This document shows positions 27,051-35,103 of a stretch of 61,641 nt of DNA, piece after piece (the stretch's first letter is position 1; each line of letters begins with the position of its first letter). The stretch comes from Erysipelotrichaceae bacterium (GTDB taxonomy: Bacteria; Bacillota_I; Bacilli_A; Erysipelotrichales; Erysipelotrichaceae), in contig JAFRIE010000039.1 of assembly GCA_017432885.1 (NCBI GenBank), positions 1 to 61,641 of the forward strand, written 5' to 3'. A program made the position numbers and the translations under genes. The notes below the pieces were generated by a model, which had not been told where the DNA came from, did not search any database, and saw only the letters and a list, made by a program, of their open reading frames with translations.

Positions 27051-28676
27051 CTAGTTTTTATATAGATTTCGATAAATATCCTGAAGGTCCTGATTGGCTT
27101 TCAGGATTTTTTCATGATTGACTTTGCATACTTTACGGTCATATGTGAAGATGCCGTTGATTTCTCCTTCTACATCACTGATCTGTGTCATAATGGCTCC
27201 GCACAGACCGTTGCGGATGGATGGAAGGTACATTTTTTCATACATCTGCAGGATCTTTTCTGTCAGTTCTTCTTCGGAAGCCGTAGAACCGTAACCCCAG
27301 CGGCTGCCTTTTTCCGACTTGTGTCCGGCAATATCTCTGATAAATCCGCCACATTCCGAAAGAAGCAGAAGCTTATTATCTGCTTTCAAAACTTCATTAC
27401 GGAAATAGATGTGGAAAGAATCAAAATCCGATTCTTCCGGATAGAACCATCCGGATGCCGTATCAAAGAGACGTTTTGGATCACACTGTTTCAGTTGCCT
27501 ATAAGCATCGCCGTCGTTTTGCTGACCCCATCCTTCGTTGTATATCGTATAGGCAATGATACATGGATGAGACTTCAGATGATCGATCGTTTCTTTGGAA
27601 TGACGGATAAAGAATTCATATCTTTTCGGATCCTTCATAGGAAACTTCAGTTTCTGTAAACCGATCGTCGGCAGAACAGTATCCTTGAAGAAACTGTATT
27701 TCCCTGAATTGACCATGTCCTGGATGACCAGAATACCATGCAGATCGCAATAGTAGTAGAAAGCTTCTGCTTCAACTTTTATGTGTTTTCTCAAACAGTT
27801 AAAGCCCAGTTTCTTGATGTTCAGCACATCTGTTTCATAATCCCTTGGATCTTCTGGCGTATAGATTCCTTTTTCAAAATATCCCTGATCCAGCAGACCG
27901 TTGAGAAAAAGCGGCTGATCGTTCAGCAGCAGACAAGGATAGCCGTTTCTGCCTTCCGTCTTTACTTCTCTTAAGGCAAAGTAGCTTTCGATCTGATCAT
28001 TATCCGTACGGATCGTCACACGGTAAAGATATGGATCCGCTGTTGACCACAGATGTGGATCTTTTATTTCAATAGAAATATCCTTCTGATGAAAAGTATT
28101 TGCATATCCCTCAAATTCTACCTGAAAGGTATCGGCCTTCGATTCGATATGAAAGTCGACTGTATGCATATCGGTCTCGATCTTCAGATCATCGATACCG
28201 TTTTCCGGATAGGATTCGATCCAGACAGACTGCCAGATTCCGGACACAGGGGTATACCACATGCCTTTCGGATTTCTACTCTGTTTGCCATAGGGATAGA
28301 AAACATCTAAATCGTCTTTGACAACGACTTTTAAAGTGTTGTTTTCTTTTAGAAAAGAAGTGATATCGCTTTGGAAAGGCAGATAGCCTCCTTCATGATG
28401 AAGGAGAAAGGATCCGTTTAAATAGATGTCACAGACCTGGTCTACGGCTCCGAAATGAAGAATGGCCTTGTCTTTTGCTTTATGAAAACTTTCCGGAAGT
28501 GCAAAATCTTTTCGATACTCCATCTTCTCAAGGCTGCCATCATAGGCAGAAAGATCGGATTCCGGAGGAAATGGAATTTCAATATTATAGCCGTTCAGCT
28601 TCCAGCTGCCGTTTAAAGAGAAAAAAGAATCTCTTTTTAATAGGGGACGCGGATAATAATTATCATAATTGTTCAT
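27051..28676 (-). CDS. Glycoside hydrolase family 2 enzyme
   Basis: GH2 enzymes include beta-galactosidases, glucuronidases and mannosidases. The 541-residue product has an N-terminal jelly-roll sugar-binding domain (FSLNGSWKLNG, WYTPVSGIWQSVWIE), an Ig-like domain, and a TIM barrel with acid/base Glu in YNEGWGQ and nucleophile Glu in LLSECGG. No signal peptide is visible, so it is probably cytosolic; substrate unknown. The start at 28676 is chosen because TATAAT ends six bases upstream; the frame to 28748 lies beyond the promoter. It diverges from a phosphatase gene by 39 bases. Confidence 0.87.
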   Translation of the reverse strand: MNNYDNYYPRPLLKRDSFFSLNGSWKLNGYNIEIPFPPESDLSAYDGSLEKMEYRKDFALPESFHKAKDKAILHFGAVDQVCDIYLNGSFLLHHEGGYLPFQSDITSFLKENNTLKVVVKDDLDVFYPYGKQSRNPKGMWYTPVSGIWQSVWIESYPENGIDDLKIETDMHTVDFHIESKADTFQVEFEGYANTFHQKDISIEIKDPHLWSTADPYLYRVTIRTDNDQIESYFALREVKTEGRNGYPCLLLNDQPLFLNGLLDQGYFEKGIYTPEDPRDYETDVLNIKKLGFNCLRKHIKVEAEAFYYYCDLHGILVIQDMVNSGKYSFFKDTVLPTIGLQKLKFPMKDPKRYEFFIRHSKETIDHLKSHPCIIAYTIYNEGWGQQNDGDAYRQLKQCDPKRLFDTASGWFYPEESDFDSFHIYFRNEVLKADNKLLLLSECGGFIRDIAGHKSEKGSRWGYGSTASEEELTEKILQMYEKMYLPSIRNGLCGAIMTQISDVEGEINGIFTYDRKVCKVNHEKILKANQDLQDIYRNLYKN

Positions 28677-28682
28677 AATTTT

Positions 28683-28688
28683 ATTATA
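28683..28688 (-). promoter_or_regulatory. -10 element giving a leaderless GH2 transcript
   Basis: Minus-strand TATAAT ends six bases before the ATG at 28676, preceded by T. Confidence 0.6.
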
Positions 28689-28696
28689 TTCCCGAC

Positions 28697-28705
28697 TGTT
28701 ATAAT
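28697..28705 (+). promoter_or_regulatory. Extended -10 for the phosphatase gene
   Basis: TGTTATAAT is an extended -10; the ATG at 28716 follows after ten bases, leaving about three untranslated bases and no Shine-Dalgarno site. Confidence 0.55.
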
Positions 28706-28715
28706 TAAAAAGAAT

Positions 28716-29123
28716 ATGAAAGAGAGAAGTATCTTGTTTGTCTGTCACGGCAATATCTGCCGAAGTGTAATGGCAGAATACATCTTAAAAAGCATGACTC
28801 CTGAGATCCGTTGTGCATCGCGGGCTGTTTCTTATGAAGAAGAAGGAAGAGATATCTATTTTGCCGCGAAACAGTGTCTGGATCGTCATGGAATCGCCTA
28901 TGAGAGACATCATGCAAAGGTTATAACGCAGGATGATTATGACTCTTTTAATGAGATTTATGTCATGGATCACGAGAACTTGAATGGGATCCGTTGGCTG
29001 ATAGATGATCCTGAACATAAGATCCATATGTTGGCAAAGAAAGAGATCGACGATCCATGGTATACGGACCGTTTTGATGAAGTCTTTGAAGAAATCAGGG
29101 AAGCTATAGAAAACATCTTGTGA
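28716..29123 (+). CDS. Low molecular weight protein tyrosine phosphatase family
   Basis: The 135-residue product has the P-loop CHGNICRS (residues 10-17, nucleophile Cys10, Arg16) and DPWYTDRF toward the C-terminus, which supplies the general-acid Asp. The family dephosphorylates phosphotyrosine or phosphoarginine and, in a related branch, reduces arsenate; the DPWYT motif favours a phosphatase. No tyrosine kinase gene lies nearby. The start is ten bases after an extended -10. Confidence 0.9.
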   Translation: MKERSILFVCHGNICRSVMAEYILKSMTPEIRCASRAVSYEEEGRDIYFAAKQCLDRHGIAYERHHAKVITQDDYDSFNEIYVMDHENLNGIRWLIDDPEHKIHMLAKKEIDDPWYTDRFDEVFEEIREAIENIL

Positions 29124-29139
29124 TTTTTTATTTTTCCTA

Positions 29140-29168
29140 TTGACAGTCATATGAACCTCTGATATAAT
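29140..29168 (+). promoter_or_regulatory. Perfect consensus promoter of the 29.3-32.1 kb operon
   Basis: TTGACA (29140-29145), 17 bases, TATAAT (29163-29168). This matches the sigma-A consensus at all twelve positions. Confidence 0.9.
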
Positions 29169-29174
29169 CAAATT

Positions 29175-29261
29175 ACCATAAGAAAAGAACGAATTGTACG
29201 AATAGGAACTATTGTGCAGTTCATTGTGATCGCTGTTACATTGACAGCTGATCCGTGGGTG
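29175..29261 (+). promoter_or_regulatory. Leader RNA of the 29.3-32.1 kb operon
   Basis: A leader of about 100 bases precedes the first gene. It contains two possible stem-loops: GAACT-N7-AGTTC (about 29206-29222) and GCTGT-N7-ACAGC (about 29232-29248). No known riboswitch class was recognised. A reading frame from 29214 crosses the first gene out of frame and is probably not used. Confidence 0.35.
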
Positions 29262-29277
29262 AAAGGAGGATATGGAG

Positions 29278-29451
29278 ATGATGATTTTATTTCTTATCTT
29301 TATTGGAGTTCTTTTTCTGGAAATGGTTTTCGGTTTGATCGGTTTTGTGATCAGACTCTGCTTCTATCTGAGCCCGTTTGGCCTGCTTTATCTTCTGCTT
29401 CGTCCTTTAGGCTGCAGAAGGCATCGAATCTATCGAGGATTCTATTACTAG
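29278..29451 (+). CDS. Small membrane protein (57 residues)
   Basis: The frame begins ATGATGATTTTA, seven bases after the strong AAAGGAGGA (29262-29270), and ends at TAG 29449-29451. The product starts MMILFLIFIGVLFLEMVFG, has one or two hydrophobic helices (about 2-30 and 32-43) and a basic C-terminus (RRHRIYRG). No family recognised. The very strong promoter and ribosome binding site suggest abundant expression. The next gene follows after 15 bases with its own AAAGGAGG site, so the two are probably made together. Confidence 0.7.
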   Translation: MMILFLIFIGVLFLEMVFGLIGFVIRLCFYLSPFGLLYLLLRPLGCRRHRIYRGFYY

Positions 29452-29466
29452 AAAGGAGGGATAAAC

Positions 29467-29979
29467 ATGAAATACTATCTGAAAGAGAATTTCCGTTTCT
29501 TCTATGCAGATGGTGCTTTATATGATGAAGATGGCGATGTTGCCTATACATATGAAAACAAAACCCTGTTTTTCCCTCAGATCAATCTGTATCGGGAAGA
29601 TTACCTTCTGGGTTATGTAAAGAAGAATTTTACCTGGTTTCTAAGAAACTACGATATCTATTTCAATGACGAACTGGTCGATTCGCTGGATCAGAAACTG
29701 ACTTTTTTCCGCAGCGAACTGGAATTAAACAGACTCGGCTGGAAGATCAAAGGCGATTTCTTCAGCTGGCATTACCGGATCTATGACGAAAACGACGGCA
29801 TGATCGCTGAAGTCGATCAGGAGATCTTCCGTCTGACTCAGAGATTCTATATTGATATTTATGATGAAGAAAATGAAGTTCTGATCATACTGCTTGTTCT
29901 GGCGATCAATCAGTTTGATAAAGATGTAGCCAGTGCGGCAGCATCTTCTTCTTCTTCCCATTCTTCATCCCATAACTAA
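29467..29979 (+). CDS. LURP-one-related (Tubby-like fold) protein
   Basis: The 170-residue product has the pattern of bacterial LURP-one-related proteins: FRFFYADGALYDEDGDVAYTYENK at the start, beta-rich repeats, WKIKGDFFSWHYRIYDEN, and a hydrophobic C-terminal helix (EVLIILLVLAINQFDKD). It ends in a low-complexity Ser/His tail. The fold is related to Tubby and phospholipid scramblase; bacterial roles are unknown. It lies in a four-gene unit behind a consensus promoter. The Ser/His tail is odd and could bind metal. Confidence 0.65.
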   Translation: MKYYLKENFRFFYADGALYDEDGDVAYTYENKTLFFPQINLYREDYLLGYVKKNFTWFLRNYDIYFNDELVDSLDQKLTFFRSELELNRLGWKIKGDFFSWHYRIYDENDGMIAEVDQEIFRLTQRFYIDIYDEENEVLIILLVLAINQFDKDVASAAASSSSSHSSSHN

Positions 29980-29991
29980 AAGGAGAAAACC

Positions 29992-30543
29992 ATGCTTACA
30001 AAAACGATTCCCGGAACCAATATTGCCTATACGGAAAGTGACGATGCCTTCTCGGTTTTCCGGCCGATGATCGAAATAACCGGAGGTCTTTCCCTGGGCC
30101 AGGTATGTTCCATCACCGGATTGCAGACTTCGACAATACAGAACTGGGTCAAACGGGGCTATGTTCCTCATCCCGACAACAAGAAGTATTATGAAAGACA
30201 TCTTTCCAGAATACTGCTGATATCCGCATTACGCGAATGTATGAATATCGAAGAGATCGGTGAACTGATGGTTTTGATCAACGGAGATGCGGACGATGAA
30301 TCCGATGATATCGTTTCAGAGTCCAGACTCTACGACTATTTCTGTAAGGCGGTCCGGAATCTTGAAAGCAAGTTTCTGAGCGATGACTATATTACTGAAA
30401 CGATAGAAGAGATCCTGGAAAATGAAAACGGGATCAGTAAAGACAGGCTGCTCCCAGCCTTAAAGGTCATGGTTTATGCCTTTATCAGCGGAACCTGTCT
30501 GAAAGAAATCAATCTGAATTTAAGCATTTTAAGAAAGGAGTAG
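29992..30543 (+). CDS. DUF1836 domain protein, MerR-like DNA-binding
   Basis: A 183-residue protein with the DUF1836 pattern: a helix-turn-helix resembling MerR (LGQVCSITGLQTSTIQNWVKRGYVPHP, about 35-62) followed by KKYYERHLSRILLI and a helical C-terminal part. Probably a transcription regulator, likely of its own operon. AAAAGGAG lies before the ATG. It sits between the LURP-one protein and a large exported protein, in a unit common in Erysipelotrichia and Clostridia only by my recollection of the family. Confidence 0.75.
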   Translation: MLTKTIPGTNIAYTESDDAFSVFRPMIEITGGLSLGQVCSITGLQTSTIQNWVKRGYVPHPDNKKYYERHLSRILLISALRECMNIEEIGELMVLINGDADDESDDIVSESRLYDYFCKAVRNLESKFLSDDYITETIEEILENENGISKDRLLPALKVMVYAFISGTCLKEINLNLSILRKE

Positions 30544-30549
30544 ATACAT

Positions 30550-32115
30550 ATGAAAGTACTAAATCGATTAGTGAATCTGATTTTACTATTATGCATTCCG
30601 GCAGTACTGTTTTTCTTTCAGTATCTGCTGAATGTTCCATTTAACTTCCATTCTCTCGGTTTCATTTTTGAACTGGCTGTCCTGCTGGTCACGCTTGCAT
30701 GTCTTTACGAAAGATTTAAAAAGAGGAAAGACAAGGGATTCCGTTTTGATACAGTCACCTATGTGGCCATCGGAGCGATCATAGTGATGCTGATCGGCGT
30801 GATTGCCGGCGGTCCATATACCGGCGGTTTGAACAACTATAAAAATCAGTCCGTCATCAAGGAAATCGATTTTGAAAGTATTCCGGAATTCGATGTGACG
30901 CAGATCCAGCTGGTTGACAAAAACACGGCAGAGCAGCTGGGTGATCGTGTATTTGGAACATTAGGTTCCGACGAAGTTTCACAATATGCTGTAGGAGACG
31001 ACTGGGTACAGATTTCGGTAAACGGAACGCTCTACAGAGTGACACCGATCGATTTCGGCAGTTTCCTAAAGTATATGGCGACAGGATCTACTCCGGGCTA
31101 TATTATGGTGGACTGTGAAAGTGGCGATGCCAGACTGGTCAGGACAGAAGGAATGAAATACATGACATCGGCTTATTTCAGTCATAATCTTTACCGTCAT
31201 CTGTTCTTCAAAGATCCGACTGCTTTGTTTGGAGCAGCAAAATTTGAACTTGATGACGATTGCCGGCCATACTGGATCGTGCCTGTCTATGAAATGACCT
31301 GGCTGGATAAGACGGAAGACATCAAAGGTGTCTATGTGGTTGATCCGTTCAATGGAGATGCACAATACTATGATGTCGCTTCCGTGCCTGCCTGGGTCGA
31401 CAATGTCTATCCTGTTTCCGTTGTTTACAGACAGTTTGCTCAAAGCAAGAAATATGAAAACGGTCTGTTCAACTGGTCAAAGAAGGGAGTTGTAGAGTTT
31501 ACGGACGATTATGCCTATGTGCAGTTCAACAACAACGTCTGGATCTACACCGGCGTTACCAGTGTAGGGAAGGATGAATCCAATGTCGGCTTTGCCTATA
31601 TCGACTTACGGAACGGTGAAATATCCTATATCCGAAGAGCGGGAGCAGAAGAATACTCTGCACGCAGTAGTGCAGAAGGTGCGGTGCAGCAGTATCATTA
31701 TACTGCGATCTTCCCTAGCATGGTCAGTGTAAAAGGGAGACCGACCTATTTCATGGGTCTGGTTGACGGGGCAAATCTGATTAAAAGCTATGCGTTTGTC
31801 AATTATGAGAATTATCAGACGGCAGCTACCGGAACGACGGTACAGGAAGCCTATGACAATTATTTGAAACTGATCGGTGAATCCGCAGGAAAAGATATGG
31901 ATGCTGAAACCGTTACAGTCAGTTTTGAGGTTAAAGGACTGCAGTCTTATGTCAAAGATGGAAATACCGTGATCCTGTACAGGGATGAGAGTAAAGAGAT
32001 CTACTGGTATGATCTGTCAAATGGCGATCTGTCCGCATCCTTTATTGAAATCGGAGATCTGGTTACCGTGAAAGTGAAAACGGATAAAGAAATCGTTGAA
32101 TTTGTTTCTGAATAA
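30550..32115 (+). CDS. Membrane protein with large external domain, unknown function
   Basis: The 521 residues have three hydrophobic segments near the N-terminus (about 7-28, 34-55 and 72-94) and then some 420 residues that look extracytoplasmic, rich in aromatic and acidic residues. Two internal stretches look alike (PFNGDAQYYDVASVPAWVDNVYP and IDLRNGEISYIRRAGAEEYSA), each describing a short beta repeat, which suggests a propeller or tandem domain. No family is recognised. AAGGAG lies nine bases before the ATG and a terminator follows. As last gene of the consensus-promoter unit it may be the effector whose regulator is the DUF1836 protein. Confidence 0.7.
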   Translation: MKVLNRLVNLILLLCIPAVLFFFQYLLNVPFNFHSLGFIFELAVLLVTLACLYERFKKRKDKGFRFDTVTYVAIGAIIVMLIGVIAGGPYTGGLNNYKNQSVIKEIDFESIPEFDVTQIQLVDKNTAEQLGDRVFGTLGSDEVSQYAVGDDWVQISVNGTLYRVTPIDFGSFLKYMATGSTPGYIMVDCESGDARLVRTEGMKYMTSAYFSHNLYRHLFFKDPTALFGAAKFELDDDCRPYWIVPVYEMTWLDKTEDIKGVYVVDPFNGDAQYYDVASVPAWVDNVYPVSVVYRQFAQSKKYENGLFNWSKKGVVEFTDDYAYVQFNNNVWIYTGVTSVGKDESNVGFAYIDLRNGEISYIRRAGAEEYSARSSAEGAVQQYHYTAIFPSMVSVKGRPTYFMGLVDGANLIKSYAFVNYENYQTAATGTTVQEAYDNYLKLIGESAGKDMDAETVTVSFEVKGLQSYVKDGNTVILYRDESKEIYWYDLSNGDLSASFIEIGDLVTVKVKTDKEIVEFVSE

Positions 32116-32120
32116 GAAAG

Positions 32121-32145
32121 AAGCCTTCCGTTTGGGAGGCTTTTC
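32121..32145 (+). terminator. Terminator of the 29.3-32.1 kb operon
   Basis: AAGCCTTCC/GGGAGGCTT stem with one G-T pair, GTTT loop, then TTCT. Confidence 0.8.
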
Positions 32146-32148
32146 TAG

Positions 32149-32157
32149 TGCTATAAT
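32149..32157 (+). promoter_or_regulatory. Extended -10 giving a leaderless GNAT transcript
   Basis: TGCTATAAT ends seven bases before the second of two adjacent ATGs (32165). The first ATG (32162) is only four bases away and would probably not be in the RNA. Confidence 0.55.
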
Positions 32158-32164
32158 TTGAATG

Positions 32165-32632
32165 ATGAATCTGTTTGGCCTGTTTCGAAACAGAAAGCTC
32201 TACGAAGGACCTGTTATTGATTTGCGAGAGCGGTATCGGGTAAGTGAAAAGACAGCTTATGACGGTGTGCCTGCGGTTTACTATGATATTTTAAGACATT
32301 CCGACAAGCAAAAAGTCGGAACGACCGACCTGCGGCTTACTGTCGAGGGTGATATGTATTATTACGGCAATATCGGTTATAATATTCTTCCGGCCTACAG
32401 GGGAAATCACTATGCCTATTATGCCTGCAGACTGCTGTTTCTAATCGCCAAGAAAGAATTTGGAATGAACGAGCTGATCATCACATGTTCCCCGGATAAC
32501 ACGGCTTCCTATAAGACGTTGAAGAAGCTGAACGGCGAACTGCTGGAACTGGTAGAAGTTCCGAAGAATCATCTGCTTTACCTGCAGGGAGAGAAAACGA
32601 AGTATATCTTCCGCTACAGGATCAGCCTATAA
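32165..32632 (+). CDS. GNAT family N-acetyltransferase
   Basis: A 155-residue protein with GNAT features: a beta-strand IGYNILPAYRGNHYAYYACRLL in which PAYRGNHYA takes the place of the acetyl-CoA loop (Q/R-x-x-G-x-G/A), then ITCSPDNTASYKTLKKLNGEL, the typical NxxSxxxxxKxG region. Substrate unknown. The second ATG is chosen because it matches the spacing of other leaderless starts in the window. A terminator shared with the convergent membrane-protein gene follows. Confidence 0.8.
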   Translation: MNLFGLFRNRKLYEGPVIDLRERYRVSEKTAYDGVPAVYYDILRHSDKQKVGTTDLRLTVEGDMYYYGNIGYNILPAYRGNHYAYYACRLLFLIAKKEFGMNELIITCSPDNTASYKTLKKLNGELLELVEVPKNHLLYLQGEKTKYIFRYRISL

Positions 32633-32633
32633 G

Positions 32634-32657
32634 AAAATGCCGGTAACGGCATTTTTA
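32634..32657. terminator. Bidirectional terminator
   Basis: Perfect AAAATGCCG/CGGCATTTT stem with GTAA tetraloop, between convergent genes. Confidence 0.85.
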
Positions 32658-33323
32658 ATTCAGTTCGAATGTTTCTCCGTTGAAGCTTGCTTCGTAACGG
32701 ACACGGTTTTTTAGTTTTTTTCTGATGAACGGTCTGAGAATAATCAGAATAACGATCAGTCCGAGAATCAGTTTTGATATTCTACGGTATAACGTATACT
32801 TTTCCCAGATCATTGGCATCACTAAGTCGCATGCGCTCATGAACAGGCTTCCGGCGAAAACCAGCAGGATCAGTTTCTTGCTGAAAATCTTGGACCATGG
32901 CAGATCCGGGAACATGATCTTGATGCAGATGCCTATGATTCCGAATAACAGCAGGGTCTGAAAAACAAAACCCAGGATTAGATTGCCGATTGGTGCCAGC
33001 AGCGTCTTAAACAGGAATTCGGCTGCCGCCAGAATCAGGTTTCCCAGCAGCCATAACGGAAGAAAAAGAACGACCCGGATCTTTACAGGAACCTTGTAGA
33101 TCAGTTTTCTGATCTTTTCTTTGATACCTTGTTTCTGTTTCCTGCTTTCAAGATTGTCTTCAGAAAGGTCCGTCATAATCTCGCTGATCGCTTTCGGATT
33201 GACGTGTGTCTCTTCCAGAAGATCCTTGGAGGAATCAAAAACACTGCCGATCAGGACACTCAATGAAGTCAGACCGGTCAGAACACCAAGTCTGATCTTT
33301 TTTCTGTTCCCTTTGTTTTCCAT
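32655..33323 (-). CDS. Membrane protein of unknown function (222 residues)
   Basis: The protein begins MENKGNRKKIRLGVLTGLTS with a possible first hydrophobic segment. An amphipathic charged part follows (about 30-85, many Lys/Glu), then four hydrophobic helices (about 85-105, 110-135, 150-170 and 185-205) and a basic C-terminus. No known family recognised. The start at 33323 is chosen because TATAAT ends six bases before it; the frame to 33455 overlaps the opposite gene. It diverges from a small gene at 33380 by 56 bases. Confidence 0.65.
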   Translation of the reverse strand: MENKGNRKKIRLGVLTGLTSLSVLIGSVFDSSKDLLEETHVNPKAISEIMTDLSEDNLESRKQKQGIKEKIRKLIYKVPVKIRVVLFLPLWLLGNLILAAAEFLFKTLLAPIGNLILGFVFQTLLLFGIIGICIKIMFPDLPWSKIFSKKLILLVFAGSLFMSACDLVMPMIWEKYTLYRRISKLILGLIVILIILRPFIRKKLKNRVRYEASFNGETFELN

Positions 33324-33329
33324 AAAACC

Positions 33330-33335
33330 ATTATA
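33330..33335 (-). promoter_or_regulatory. -10 element giving a leaderless transcript
   Basis: Minus-strand TATAAT, six-base gap GGTTTT, then ATG at 33323. Confidence 0.6.
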
Positions 33336-33365
33336 ATACGTATCGTCTTTTTCGTGAAAGCTGTT

Positions 33366-33371
33366 TATAAT
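33366..33371 (+). promoter_or_regulatory. -10 element for the small gene at 33380
   Basis: TATAAT ends eight bases before the ATG, preceded by T. Confidence 0.5.
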
Positions 33372-33379
33372 AGCAGTAT

Positions 33380-33631
33380 ATGCAAAGATTAAAAGATATT
33401 GCTGAAGTACTGGTTTATCTGAAAGAGGGAGAGATCCTGACAGAGAACGGTACAAACCGTTTTGTGTTGCGAAACGGTAGGATCAGCTGTTATGAAAATG
33501 GAACCAGATTTTCTCTTGAATTGGAAGAGTTCAAGGAGCTGTATCAGAAAAACAGTTTCTATCTTTATGAAGAAACTGTACAGATCGATGAAGAAAAGGA
33601 TGAAGCCTATTACCGGTATTACCGCAAGTAA
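33380..33631 (+). CDS. Small conserved-looking protein, unknown (83 residues)
   Basis: MQRLKDIAEVLVYLKEGEIL begins a soluble, acidic protein with alternating polar and aromatic residues and a C-terminal EEKDEAYYRYYRK. No transmembrane segment or known motif. It has a good -10 eight bases before the ATG and codon use like its neighbours, which supports it as a real gene. It converges on the rhomboid gene with only eight bases between stops. Confidence 0.55.
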   Translation: MQRLKDIAEVLVYLKEGEILTENGTNRFVLRNGRISCYENGTRFSLELEEFKELYQKNSFYLYEETVQIDEEKDEAYYRYYRK

Positions 33632-33639
33632 AGGCTTTT

Positions 33640-34200
33640 TTATTTCTTTTTAAATATCATTCCCAGAATGGCACCGGAAAGTCCGCCGATGATGTGCGTA
33701 AGCTGGGATACATTATCGGTTGCTGTCATGCCGTAGAATTCCTGTCCCAGCCAGAGAATGGCAACCAGGATCAGAGTGACCGGAATACCGTTTTCCCTTC
33801 CGGTAATGGATGCCAGCAGGATAAAAGCAAAGACGACGCCGCTGGCTCCCAGAAGCATAACATTAGGCTGCAGGATATTGTGAATAATACCGGTAACCAA
33901 AGCGGTAAACAGGATGACAGTGATCAGTCTGTCGCGGTATTTCTCTTCTAGCATCGGTCCAAGCAGCAGGATATAAAGCATGTTTGAAACCAGATGATTT
34001 AGATTGACATGTCCGAATACGTGACAGATCAGTCTGATATAGGTCAACGGATCCAGCAGAGAGGAATGATAAGTCGAGAAGATCAATGCGGTAGACTTGT
34101 CATTAGTCAGATAAGATAGGCATAAAGCCAGGATACATATTGCCGCAAATCCGATGGTGATCGGTGCATTCATGTAGATACGGAAGCTGTGTTTTCTCAT
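33640..34200 (-). CDS. Rhomboid family intramembrane serine protease
   Basis: A 186-residue membrane protein with six hydrophobic segments. The catalytic Ser is in GASGVVFAF (about residue 124) and the His in THIIGGLSGAI near the end. The HxxxH-type HVFGHVNLNHLVSN region (about 68-82) is a rhomboid hallmark. It cleaves membrane-protein substrates within the bilayer; targets unknown. The start at 34200 (MRKHSF) is chosen because TGCAATAAT lies six bases upstream. Confidence 0.9.
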   Translation of the reverse strand: MRKHSFRIYMNAPITIGFAAICILALCLSYLTNDKSTALIFSTYHSSLLDPLTYIRLICHVFGHVNLNHLVSNMLYILLLGPMLEEKYRDRLITVILFTALVTGIIHNILQPNVMLLGASGVVFAFILLASITGRENGIPVTLILVAILWLGQEFYGMTATDNVSQLTHIIGGLSGAILGMIFKKK

Positions 34201-34206
34201 GCCTCT

Positions 34207-34215
34207 ATTATTGCA
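34207..34215 (-). promoter_or_regulatory. Extended -10 giving a leaderless rhomboid transcript
   Basis: Minus-strand TGCAATAAT ends six bases before the ATG at 34200. This is the one exact-six case whose base before the start is C rather than T. Confidence 0.45.
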
Positions 34216-34233
34216 CAAAAAAAGCTTATTGCA

Positions 34234-34239
34234 TAAAAT
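34234..34239 (+). promoter_or_regulatory. -10 element giving a leaderless patatin transcript
   Basis: TAAAAT ends six bases (GAGGTT) before the ATG at 34246. The GAGG inside the gap would lie upstream of the RNA start. Confidence 0.55.
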
Positions 34240-34245
34240 GAGGTT

Positions 34246-35103
34246 ATGAGTAAAATTAAGACTTCACTGGTACTGGAAGGCGGCGGATTGCGTGGTGCTT
34301 ATACTGCCGGCGCTTTATCCTGGCTGATCGATCAGGGGATAAAATTTGATCATGCTTATGGCATATCGACCGGAGCGGTATGGCTGGCTAATTATCTGAT
34401 GAAGTCAAAAAAGAATCTTTATGATTATTCGGTAGAAGGCATTACAGATAAGCGTATTATCGGCCTGAAGGCTCTGCTTCGCTGCGGAAGGATCGTGGAT
34501 TACGACTTTCTCTTTGACCATATCATGGTGGAGGAAAGGGATTTTGATATCAGTCCGTTAAAGAAATGCAGGACGAAGGCTTATATCGGACTTTATGATC
34601 TGGGGATTGGAAAAACGGAATACTATCCGATACAGGAAATGAATCTGCAACAGTTGAAAGCCTCCACTTCCTTGCCGATTCTTGGAAAGATCATCAAAGA
34701 TAATGGAAAAGAACTGCTGGACGGAGGAATTACGGACATGATACCGATCGCTCAGTCTATTGCCGATGGCTGCAACAGGAATCTGATCATTACCACAAAA
34801 CCGGGGGACTATGAGCGTAAACCGGCGAAAGCGGCAGTAATACAGCTGATGAAGATGACGTACCCGCAATGTACGAATATTTCCGAGGATTATCGGATCA
34901 GACATTTGAATTATCAGAAACAGATTTCAATGATTAAAGAACTTGTCGACAAGAAAGAAGCCGTCTACGTTTTTCCAAGCAAGAGTTCTAATGTGACAAG
35001 ACTCGGAGGAAAGCGAGAAGATCTGGACGAACTATTCCGTCTGGGTAGAGATGATATGGAAGCCAGAAGAGAGGAGATTCTGGCTTTACTGAAAAAGAAG
35101 TAA
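34246..35103 (+). CDS. Patatin-like phospholipase
   Basis: Ser-Asp dyad lipid acyl hydrolase of the YlbK/RssA-like bacterial patatins. The 285 residues have the oxyanion loop EGGGLRGAY (11-19), the nucleophile elbow GISTG (about 39-43) and the catalytic Asp in LLDGGITD. No signal peptide, so it acts inside the cell. Its TAA overlaps the ATG of the following lipoprotein gene (TAATG at 35101-35105), so the two are translationally coupled. Confidence 0.9.
   Translation: MSKIKTSLVLEGGGLRGAYTAGALSWLIDQGIKFDHAYGISTGAVWLANYLMKSKKNLYDYSVEGITDKRIIGLKALLRCGRIVDYDFLFDHIMVEERDFDISPLKKCRTKAYIGLYDLGIGKTEYYPIQEMNLQQLKASTSLPILGKIIKDNGKELLDGGITDMIPIAQSIADGCNRNLIITTKPGDYERKPAKAAVIQLMKMTYPQCTNISEDYRIRHLNYQKQISMIKELVDKKEAVYVFPSKSSNVTRLGGKREDLDELFRLGRDDMEARREEILALLKKK

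Noticed and set aside
29214..29525. 103-residue frame over the small membrane-protein gene
   Set aside because: No ribosome binding site, and the frame at 29278 has an excellent one; composition is not protein-like.
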